DNA of 5,902 nt from an uncultured Desulfobulbus sp. (GTDB lineage: Bacteria > Desulfobacterota > Desulfobulbia > Desulfobulbales > Desulfobulbaceae). Both the position numbers and the translations under genes were made by a program. Every line of letters begins with the position of its first letter. The stretch's first letter is position 1. The stretch lies in assembly GCA_946539945.1 (NCBI GenBank), contig CAMNHX010000115.1, positions 1 to 5,902 of the forward strand, written 5' to 3'. Below, one piece after another: positions 1 through 5,902 of the stretch. Below the pieces are notes generated by a model. The model had not been told where the DNA came from and made no database searches. It was given only the letters and a program-made list of their open reading frames with translations.

Positions 1-1
1 G

Positions 2-103
2 TCCCGTTCAGCCAAAGGGACGAAGGCGGAACCTGGGAAGCGAGTGAAGGCGAAGTCAGGTTTGAACCGTGCGATTCTGGATCAGGGCTGGTATGAGTTT
101 CGT
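2..103 (+). pseudogene. Remnant of TnpB (IS200/IS605-type RNA-guided nuclease)
   Basis: Frame 2 from the left edge encodes about 34 residues that match my knowledge of the middle-to-C-terminal part of TnpB (OrfB) proteins: SAKGT, PGKRVKAKSGLNRAILDQGW, then YEFR. In intact TnpB this block is followed by an LEYK-like stretch, a zinc finger of two CxxC pairs, and the last catalytic Asp. Here the resemblance stops after YEFR (about base 103). The frame continues with unrelated residues to a TGA at 143-145, and none of the zinc finger is present. The 5' part lies outside the window, so the copy is 3'-truncated and almost certainly inactive. Family assignment is by motif recognition only. The breakpoint position is approximate. 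Confidence 0.72.
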
Positions 104-293
104 CCTCACTATCTCCCGCCAAAATCTGGAGATTCTTCGCGCTGACGCGCTTCAGGCTTTCCAGCGAAGCGGTGAAAGGAGTAAAAAGACAAAGCGGAAA
201 CGCTATAGGCGGGGGAGGAGGTCAAATTGCGTCCTGAAGGGCGAGGCTTGGGCTTGCCGCCCCTCGATCATACGGAGAGGAGCGCAAACCAGG
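104..293. other. Intergenic stretch without a recognisable gene
   Basis: This lies between the TnpB breakpoint and the end of the dihydrouridine synthase gene. Short open frames exist on both strands, including an Arg/Lys-rich plus-strand frame from about 69 to 314 and a minus-strand frame open upstream of about 224. None has a convincing ribosome binding site or a family I recognise. A GGGCG / CGCCC inverted repeat occurs near 240-263, but no T-tract follows it on either strand, so I do not call a terminator for the converging dus gene. The stretch may be decayed mobile-element or gene-end DNA. Confidence 0.5.
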
Positions 294-1295
294 CTACGGC
301 TGCTCAAACGCTGATGCCTCCGGGTGAGCGGCGAAAAACTCCTCGGCCCGGGCGCAAGCTTCGGTAAAGTCGCGGCTCCCCTGTACGCGGCTGGCCAGAT
401 GGTGTCCGAAAAACCAGTTCGCCGCAAAGTGGTGCGTAAATTCCTTGAGCCTGCCCAAGCGGCGCTCCGGCGGGAAACGCCCGACAAGTCCTGCGGCAAA
501 ATCCCGGTACACCGCTGGCAAAGACAGGGGCTTTGGTCCCGGTCTTCCGTACAGATCCCGCGCAATTTCCGCAAAGACCCAAGGGCGCTGGGCAGCCATT
601 CTGCCGATCATCAGGCCGTCCGCTCCGCTTTCAGCCAGACAGGCCCGGGCGCTGGCTGGCGAATCCACGCCGCCGTTCGCCAACACCGGGATCCTGACCC
701 AGGTCTTCACCTTTGCCACCCAGCCCCAATGCGGCTTGCGGCAAAAGGACTCGCCCCGCAAACGGGCATGTACGGTCACGAAATCAAGACCTTCACCTTC
801 CAGCATCCGGCAGAAGTCCCGCAGTCGCGCCTCGTTCTGCGCGTCCAGCGCCTCACCCAGCCGGATTTTTGCGGAAAGCGGCAAATCTGTGCAGCGCCGT
901 GCCGTTGCGACCATCTGTCGCACAGTATCAGGGCGGGACATGAGCGCCGCGCCACCGCCCATTCTGCGCACATTTGGAGCCGGACACCCCAGGTTCAGGT
1001 CAATCGCTTCAGCGCCCAGAGCGTGTAGCCGCTCCACCGCAGGCGGAATCACCTCTGCCCGGGCGGCAAGCAACTGGTAGGAAAGCGGTCTTTCTACCTC
1101 TGTGCGCAACAGATAGGGTGAGGTCGCGCTTTCTTGCGGCAGGCTGACGGCAGAGAGCATTTCTGTGCTGAACAGACCGCAGCCACCAAAACCGGCGATC
1201 AGGGTACGCAGGGCTGAATGGCTCAAACCAGCCATAGGGGCCAGCAGAAGCGGCGGATGGACGGCAAGACTGCCAAGGTTCATGGTTTCAGGCAT
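294..1295 (-). CDS. tRNA-dihydrouridine synthase (Dus family, DusB-like)
   Basis: This is a flavin (FMN)-dependent enzyme that reduces specific uridines to dihydrouridine in tRNA, using NAD(P)H in the cytosol. The 333-residue length is normal for the family. Seen in the sequence: the N-terminal TIM-barrel motif LAPMAG (about residues 18-23), DLNLGCPAP around residue 104 with the expected catalytic Cys, SAKIRLG with the FMN/substrate Lys near 143, TVHAR with its His near 176, VLANGG near 205-209, and GADGLMIGR near 225-232 (phosphate binding). A helical C-terminal tRNA-binding region follows. The start is uncertain. ATG at 1295 and ATG at 1283 both suit the family's N-terminus, a TTG at 1301 is also in frame, and none has a clear Shine-Dalgarno. 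The gene lies 56 bases after the redoxin gene on the same strand and may be co-transcribed. Which Dus subfamily it belongs to is not settled by motifs alone. Confidence 0.93.
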   Translation of the reverse strand: MPETMNLGSLAVHPPLLLAPMAGLSHSALRTLIAGFGGCGLFSTEMLSAVSLPQESATSPYLLRTEVERPLSYQLLAARAEVIPPAVERLHALGAEAIDLNLGCPAPNVRRMGGGAALMSRPDTVRQMVATARRCTDLPLSAKIRLGEALDAQNEARLRDFCRMLEGEGLDFVTVHARLRGESFCRKPHWGWVAKVKTWVRIPVLANGGVDSPASARACLAESGADGLMIGRMAAQRPWVFAEIARDLYGRPGPKPLSLPAVYRDFAAGLVGRFPPERRLGRLKEFTHHFAANWFFGHHLASRVQGSRDFTEACARAEEFFAAHPEASAFEQP

Positions 1296-1314
1296 GGCCA
1301 AGACCGGAACTGGC

Positions 1315-1335
1315 CCTATTCATATCTGGAATAGG
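1315..1335. repeat. Inverted repeat in the redoxin-dus gap
   Basis: A perfect 7-bp inverted repeat, CCTATTC / GAATAGG, is separated by the 7-base loop ATATCTG. It lies in the 56-base gap about 20 bases upstream of the first ATG of dus. No T-tract follows it in the minus direction, so it is not an obvious terminator. It could be an RNA hairpin affecting dus translation, an operator or a processing site, or chance. A partial further copy of the ATAGGA motif follows at about 1332-1340. Confidence 0.45.
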
Positions 1336-1351
1336 ATAGGAGCGGAGCGAA

Positions 1352-1942
1352 TCAGCGTTGCCCCGGTCCCTCTCCCTTGCCAGGCTTCCATTTGATACTG
1401 CATCCCACGCTGGGCTTTTGTCCGGCAGGAGCAGCCCTTCCGGACAAAAGTGCATCCAGCGCCTGCCGCAGGTCCCGCCCGGTCACAGGAATGGTCTTGT
1501 TGGGTCGGGCATCGTCAAATTGACCGTGATAAAAGAGTTGGAAATTGGTGTCAAAAAGAAAGATGTCTGGCGTGCAGACCGCGCCGTAGGCCAGGGCCAC
1601 ACTCTGGTCCGCGTCGTGCAGATACGGAAAACTGTAGCCGAACTCCTGCGCTACAGTCCGCATCTGTTCCGGACTGTCGTCCGGGTATCTGTCCGCATCA
1701 TTGGAACACACGGCAACCACAGACACGCCTTTTGCGCCGTACTCCCGCCCAATTGCCGCAATTTCTGTTCGTAGCATCTTTACATAGGGGCAATGATTGC
1801 AGATAAACAGCACCAAAAACCCCTTGCAGCCCGCCTGCTTGCAGTCTGACAGAGACACCAGCCTACCGCTCCTCACGTCTGGCAGGGAAAAATCCGGAGC
1901 TGCCGCGCCCAACGGCAGGTCAAGAGAGGTGGTCATAACCAT
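1352..1942 (-). CDS. Thioredoxin-fold redoxin (AhpC/TSA-like, CxxC type)
   Basis: This is a 196-residue protein with a thioredoxin fold, probably a cytosolic thiol-disulfide reductase or peroxiredoxin-like protein; no signal peptide or membrane segment is visible. Seen in order: the redoxin opening GAAAPDFSLPDVRSG (about residues 12-26), the strand LVLFICNHCPYVK with a CNHC redox pair at Cys48/Cys51, VAVCSNDADRYPDDSPEQM (78-94), the cis-proline motif CTPD (123-126), and a C-terminal PSVGCSIKWKPG with a third conserved Cys (181). The CNHCPYVK and GCxIKWK ends are typical of a family usually annotated as thioredoxin family protein; its substrate is unknown. The frame stays open further upstream, into the HU/IHF gene. 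I chose ATG 1942 because AGGA sits eight bases before it and the redoxin domain starts there; a second ATG lies at 1936. It follows the HU/IHF gene by 34 bases and is probably co-transcribed with it. Confidence 0.88.
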   Translation of the reverse strand: MVMTTSLDLPLGAAAPDFSLPDVRSGRLVSLSDCKQAGCKGFLVLFICNHCPYVKMLRTEIAAIGREYGAKGVSVVAVCSNDADRYPDDSPEQMRTVAQEFGYSFPYLHDADQSVALAYGAVCTPDIFLFDTNFQLFYHGQFDDARPNKTIPVTGRDLRQALDALLSGRAAPAGQKPSVGCSIKWKPGKGEGPGQR

Positions 1943-1976
1943 GGCTCTTATCCTGTGAAAATGGGGGAGACAGGAT

Positions 1977-2264
1977 TCAGGTTTTGTTAACACGGGTCCG
2001 CAGGAGACCCGAAGGTTTGAAGGTGACAACACGCCGGGCCTCCAGCATGAGCGCACTACCTGTTTGCGGATTGCGCCCCCGACGTTCGTTTTTGTCGCGC
2101 ACGGAAAACTTGCCAAAGCCGCTCAAGAGCAGATCTTCACCGCGAATCAGTGAAGCCTTGGTCAGAGAAAGAAACAACTCCACGGCCTCCACAGACTGGG
2201 CTTTGCTCAAAGAGGAGCTTATATAGACCTTGTCCACCAAATCTGTTTTCGTCAGAGTTCCCAC
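1977..2264 (-). CDS. HU/IHF-family DNA-binding protein (IHF-alpha-like)
   Basis: This is a 95-residue histone-like protein, a DNA-bending subunit that works as a homo- or heterodimer in the nucleoid and assists recombination, replication and transcription. Seen: the N-terminal helix pair [12 protein letters not shown]...[14 protein letters not shown] (residues 3-32), the core [20 protein letters not shown] (42-61), the beta arm GRNPQTG with the DNA-intercalating Pro66, and the closing [18 protein letters not shown] (77-93). [10 protein letters not shown] and RDKNER resemble IHF-alpha more than HU, but IHF and HU cannot be cleanly separated by eye. The start codon is GTG (2262-2264), supported by AGGAG eight bases upstream. 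An ATG at 2272 is out of frame. An intrinsic terminator ends just upstream of the Shine-Dalgarno, which makes its expression unusual. It is followed by the redoxin gene after 34 bases. Confidence 0.92.
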   Translation of the reverse strand: MGTLTKTDLVDKVYISSSLSKAQSVEAVELFLSLTKASLIRGEDLLLSGFGKFSVRDKNERRGRNPQTGSALMLEARRVVTFKPSGLLRTRVNKT

Positions 2265-2288
2265 GTCGGCATCTCCTGTGTGTGCTGC

Positions 2289-2322
2289 AAAAAAACGGGT
2301 GCAGCAAGACTTGCCGCACCCG
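2289..2322 (-). terminator. Intrinsic terminator after eno, directly before the HU/IHF gene
   Basis: In the minus direction the sequence has a CGGGTGC stem arm, an inner GCAA/TTGC pair with a GTC loop, the matching GCACCCG arm, then seven Ts. The outer 7-bp stem is perfect, and a single mismatch separates it from the inner 4-bp stem. It begins 28 bases after the eno stop and its T-tract ends 11 bases before the AGGAG of the HU/IHF gene. It therefore terminates eno transcripts and could equally act as an attenuator for the three downstream genes. No T-tract follows on the plus strand, so it works in one direction. Confidence 0.87.
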
Positions 2323-2350
2323 CCCTGTGTGCTGTTCAGAGTGATCCTGG

Positions 2351-3676
<1,326 letters not shown>

Positions 3677-3711
3677 TTATAGAATTACCTTGGCTGTCGC
3701 GTCCGCCTGTT

Positions 3712-4920
3712 TTAGCTGACCACAGCCGCGATCTGGAAAATAGGCAGGTACATGGCCACAACCAGACCACCGATGACACCACCCAGGAAAACCATCATAA
3801 ACGGCTCAATCATGGCAGTCAGGTTATCTACAGCCTGATCCACTTCCTCGTCGTAAAAATCGGCGATCTTGGCCAGCATGGTGTCCAGAGCGCCGACCGA
3901 CTCACCGACGTTGATCATCTGCACGACCATGGGCGGGAAAACCTGCGACTCCTCCAAAGGTTCAGCGATGGGCCGACCTTCGGAAATTGCCGCTGCCACG
4001 CGAGAAATTGCCCGTTCAATGACCTTGTTGCCGGCGGTACGCGCCACAACGTCCAAGGCATCCAGGATAGGCACACCACTCTGGAGCATGGTGCTGAGCG
4101 TGCGGGTGAATTTGGAAACCGCAACCTTGCGGATCAAATCGCCAACCACGGGTGCCCAGAGCAACAACTGGTCTATCTGCAAGCGCCCTGCTTCGGTTTT
4201 GTAGTATTTTTTGATAACGGTCACCACGAGAAAACCACCGCCGATAACGATGTACCAATACGAGGTGACGAAGTTGCTCATGTTGACGACCATCTGGGTT
4301 GGGGCGGGCAGGGCCGCGCCAAAGTCCTTGAACATCTTGTCGAAAACCGGAACAACGAAGATCAGGATAACCGCCAGAACCAGGATACAGATGGCCAAAC
4401 AGATGGCAGGGTAGGTCATGGCGCCCTTGATGCGTTTTTGCAGGGCCATGGACTTTTCCTTGAAGGCTGCCAGACGCTGGAGAATGGTGTCCAGGATACC
4501 GCCCAGCTCGCCTGCCTCAATCATGTTGCAGTAGAGGCTGTCAAAAACCTTGGAATGCTTGCGCATGGAATCCGCCAAGGTCGTACCCGTTTCCACGTCA
4601 GCCTGAATGGCCAGAAGCATTTCCTTGAAGGTGGGGTTATCCTGCTGTTTGGCCAGGATTTGCAGGCACTGCACCAAGGGCAGACCAGCGTCAACCATGG
4701 TGGAGAGCTGCCGGGTGAAGACCACCAGATCCTTGCCTGTGACCTTGGGCCGGAGAAACTTGACGTTTTCGAGCAGGTCTTTGGGTTTCTCCTTGATGCT
4801 CGTTTCCTCGATGCGCAGACGCTTCAGATGGGCGCGCACGCCCGCTTCGTCCAGCGCTTCGATTTGACCTTTGCGTTTTTCGCCGTGGGCGTTAATTCCC
4901 TTCCAGATATAAATGGGCAT
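3712..4920 (-). CDS. pilC: Type IV pilus / type II secretion inner-membrane platform protein (PilC/GspF)
   Basis: This polytopic inner-membrane protein forms the platform on which pilin or pseudopilin subunits are assembled, working with a PilB/GspE-type ATPase. The 402 residues are typical. Seen: the N-terminal PilC opening IYIWKGINAHGEKRKGQIEA (3-22); a first T2SF domain (about 68-190) with FTRQLSTMVDAGLPL and MIEAGELGG; membrane segments at about 171-193 and 219-236; a second T2SF domain (about 270-393) repeating the motifs as FTRTLSTMLQSGVPI and MINVGESVG; and a last membrane segment at about 373-395. ATG 4920 has GGAG six bases upstream; a TTG at 4935 is also in frame but lies ahead of the Shine-Dalgarno. 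No pilB, pilT, pilM-Q or pilin gene is present in the window, so it stands alone here. PilC is slightly favoured over GspF by the N-terminal IYxWKG-type opening, but this is not certain. Confidence 0.93.
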   Translation of the reverse strand: MPIYIWKGINAHGEKRKGQIEALDEAGVRAHLKRLRIEETSIKEKPKDLLENVKFLRPKVTGKDLVVFTRQLSTMVDAGLPLVQCLQILAKQQDNPTFKEMLLAIQADVETGTTLADSMRKHSKVFDSLYCNMIEAGELGGILDTILQRLAAFKEKSMALQKRIKGAMTYPAICLAICILVLAVILIFVVPVFDKMFKDFGAALPAPTQMVVNMSNFVTSYWYIVIGGGFLVVTVIKKYYKTEAGRLQIDQLLLWAPVVGDLIRKVAVSKFTRTLSTMLQSGVPILDALDVVARTAGNKVIERAISRVAAAISEGRPIAEPLEESQVFPPMVVQMINVGESVGALDTMLAKIADFYDEEVDQAVDNLTAMIEPFMMVFLGGVIGGLVVAMYLPIFQIAAVVS

Positions 4921-4964
4921 ACGGTACTCCAGCAAAACAGTAAAAGATTAGAAACCGGATTAGG

Positions 4965-4993
4965 TTGACAAGCAGAGCTTTTTTCCGTATACA
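4965..4993 (+). promoter_or_regulatory. Sigma-70 promoter of the PxxKW gene
   Basis: TTGACA (4965-4970, a perfect -35) is followed by a 17-base spacer and TATACA (4988-4993, five of six -10 matches). The spacing is ideal, and transcription would start near base 5000. It drives the PxxKW gene after a leader of about 105 bases. It lies within the 184-base gap shared with the divergent pilC, whose own start is 45 bases away. I find no equally good promoter in the pilC direction. Confidence 0.85.
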
Positions 4994-5024
4994 ACCTCCT
5001 CCCCGTAATGGACGAAAAAAGCGC

Positions 5025-5089
5025 AAAAAATGCTCATCCCCTATTGTAGGCAAATGCATTTTTTGATTCAAGAAAAAGATGCTCTTTTT
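5025..5089 (+). promoter_or_regulatory. A/T-rich double-hairpin leader before the PxxKW gene
   Basis: The transcribed leader contains two inverted repeats. The first pairs AAAAAATGC (5025-5033) with GCATTTTTT (5056-5064), with an inner CCTA/TAGG pair around a TTG loop. The second pairs AAAAAGA (5073-5079) with TCTTTTT (5083-5089) around a TGC loop. It ends two bases before the CAGGAG Shine-Dalgarno (5091-5096). Both end in T-tracts but are A/T-rich and probably weak as terminators. They could sense temperature or tune translation, or reflect A-tract DNA bending. The structures are seen; a function is only inferred. Confidence 0.45.
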
Positions 5090-5104
5090 TCAGGAGTTGG
5101 CACA

Positions 5105-5350
5105 ATGGCAAGCGAAATGACGGAAAAATTCAAAAATGGGCTTTTTCAGGCAGTGGTCGACAAGTGCGAAGGGTGCGACCGGGTTGTGAGTCTGGAGCAC
5201 GGCAAGTACTGCGACACCTATGTCAATCCTGCGGCCAAGTGGCGTCTTGGTCTGTGCAATTTCGCCACCCACGCCAAGCCGGAGGTTGCGGTCGCCACGG
5301 TTCGCATCAATCCCTTGAAAGCGGCAAAGCGTGCCGCAAAGCGCAAGTAA
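5105..5350 (+). CDS. PxxKW family small cysteine-rich protein
   Basis: This is an 81-residue protein with no signal peptide or membrane segment. Seen: CEGC at Cys21/Cys24, KYCDTYVNPAAKWRLGLC with Cys36, the family-naming PxxKW (Pro42-Trp46) and Cys51, then NFATH with His57, and a very basic tail (KAAKRAAKRK, 72-81). Four cysteines, the first two as CxxC, suggest a bound zinc or iron atom; this is inference. I recognise the pattern as the PxxKW cysteine-rich family of deltaproteobacteria, whose function is unknown to me. The basic tail could bind nucleic acid. I chose ATG 5105 for its AGGAG eight bases upstream. An in-frame ATG at 5030 would add 25 residues through the leader hairpins and has no ribosome binding site. 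The gene is a single transcription unit with its own strong promoter and terminator. Confidence 0.85.
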   Translation: MASEMTEKFKNGLFQAVVDKCEGCDRVVSLEHGKYCDTYVNPAAKWRLGLCNFATHAKPEVAVATVRINPLKAAKRAAKRK

Positions 5351-5372
5351 ACCCGGACAAAACCATAAACAG

Positions 5373-5403
5373 AAGCCGCAGGAGTACACTCCTGCGGCTT
5401 TTT
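5373..5403 (+). terminator. Strong intrinsic terminator of the PxxKW gene
   Basis: The perfect 12-bp stem AAGCCGCAGGAG / CTCCTGCGGCTT with a TACA loop is followed by a run of Ts (5399-5403). It starts 22 bases after the stop codon of the PxxKW gene. The A-run on the opposite side is short (two bases), so termination in the minus direction is less likely. Confidence 0.95.
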
Positions 5404-5695
5404 CCTTGCCTGACCGGCATCTTTGACCGATCCCGGATGGAGCGGAAAGGCAGGTTTCACCTTCAGAACCTGTTCAAGATTTCTTTTTTGTTTTGTTGTG
5501 GGAACCTTGCAAAACATCCTATTCCGCCTTGGTAGGTGGTTCTGTCAATTTTTTTGCCCTGTCCGCTTCGCCGTGTTTGCCGGTTGAGCGGGGGATGGGC
5601 TGGTCCATCACTCCTCTTCCGGGCTGTTTCGACCCCGAAACCTCCGTTTTTTCCTCTCTTCCTCCTTCCGGGCGCACTTGTCCTCTCTGCCTCCC
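5404..5695. other. Intergenic DNA and presumed non-coding end of the IS element
   Basis: No gene is visible. Bases 5404 to about 5497 are unremarkable, with an AT-rich run (TTTCTTTTTTGTTTTGTTG) near 5480-5498. From about 5500 the sequence GGAACCTTGCAAAACA resembles, from memory, terminal repeats of IS5-group elements. I infer that the insertion sequence ends there and that 5500-5695 is its untranslated 3' part. A minus-strand frame across 5463-5789 overlaps the transposase end and has no recognisable family. The boundary cannot be proven without the element's other end. Confidence 0.4.
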
Positions 5696-5902
5696 TCAAC
5701 ACGCACCGGCCAGAAAGCCCAAACGAGCCATGCTGTAGGCCAAATTCCTCAACCCTATCTTCACTCTCGCTCGCACCAACCCGATGCAACGAACCAAAAG
5801 CGTGCCCGCTCCTTGCAGGTGCGACCCAAAAACATACTCAACACGGCTGCGGATGCGACTGCGCCTCCGATTCCCCTGCTTCTCCCACTCCGACAAGGGG
5901 TG
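5696..5902 (-). mobile_element. IS5-family transposase, C-terminal part running off the window
   Basis: The minus frame, open to the right edge, encodes 68 residues ending in a TGA at 5696-5698. Seen: HPLSEWEKQGNRRRSRIRSR, then RVEYVFG, whose Glu (codon 5837-5839) is the third residue of the DDE catalytic triad, then LLVRCIGLVRARVKIGLRNL and AYSMARLGFLAGAC. This is the standard C-terminus of IS5-family transposases, with the R-x3-E motif and the ARVKIGLxNLAY block. The N-terminal and central parts with both Asp residues lie beyond the window, so whether the element is intact is unknown. No frameshift is seen in the visible part. The conserved Lys that normally follows the Glu in the IS5 signature is not obvious. 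Confidence 0.88.

Noticed and set aside
240..263. GGGCG/CGCCC inverted repeat as a dus terminator
   Set aside because: The stem is only five pairs with mismatches inside, and no T-tract follows in either direction.
324..1080. Two long plus-strand open frames opposite dus
   Set aside because: They are antisense to a gene with all Dus motifs, are rich in Arg/Pro/Ser as expected of a shadow frame, and match no family.
1943..2116. N-terminal extension of the redoxin by 58 codons
   Set aside because: The extension overlaps the HU/IHF gene and has no redoxin-family similarity. A good ribosome binding site precedes the ATG at 1942.
5097..5112. TGGCAC near the PxxKW start as a sigma-54 promoter
   Set aside because: The required TTGC element at the correct spacing is absent, and a near-perfect sigma-70 promoter lies upstream.
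5463..5789. A 108-codon minus-strand frame overlapping the transposase end
   Set aside because: It overlaps the true transposase C-terminus in another frame, crosses the presumed IS end, and shows no family signature.

Overview
The window reads as a bacterial chromosome segment of moderate GC content. It most resembles a sulfate-reducing deltaproteobacterium of the Desulfovibrio group. The best pointer is a small PxxKW cysteine-rich protein, a family I associate with deltaproteobacteria. The assignment is an inference from gene content and needs a similarity search.

Layout: the left edge (1-103) carries a 3'-truncated scrap of a TnpB protein (IS200/IS605 type) on the plus strand, then about 190 bases with no recognisable gene. 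Five genes follow, all on the minus strand. Read in their own direction from right to left they are pilC (type IV pilus / type II secretion inner-membrane platform), eno (enolase), an HU/IHF-family DNA-bending protein, a thioredoxin-fold redoxin, and a tRNA-dihydrouridine synthase. Gaps of 34-65 bases could allow co-transcription, but an intrinsic terminator lies between eno and the HU/IHF gene. It ends only 11 bases before that gene's Shine-Dalgarno, so the last three genes depend on read-through or on a promoter I cannot see.

On the right, a divergent plus-strand gene (5105-5350) encodes the PxxKW protein. It has a textbook sigma-70 promoter (TTGACA, 17-base spacer, TATACA), a leader of about 105 bases with A/T-rich hairpins, and a strong terminator. 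The right edge holds the C-terminal end of an IS5-family transposase on the minus strand, running out of the window.

The core genes are ordinary housekeeping functions: glycolysis, nucleoid architecture, redox, tRNA modification and pilus assembly. They do not form one pathway. I see no CRISPR array, no tRNA or rRNA, and no convincing new defence or mobile system. The most notable points are regulatory: the terminator at the HU/IHF start, the hairpin leader of the PxxKW gene, and mobile-element debris at both ends.
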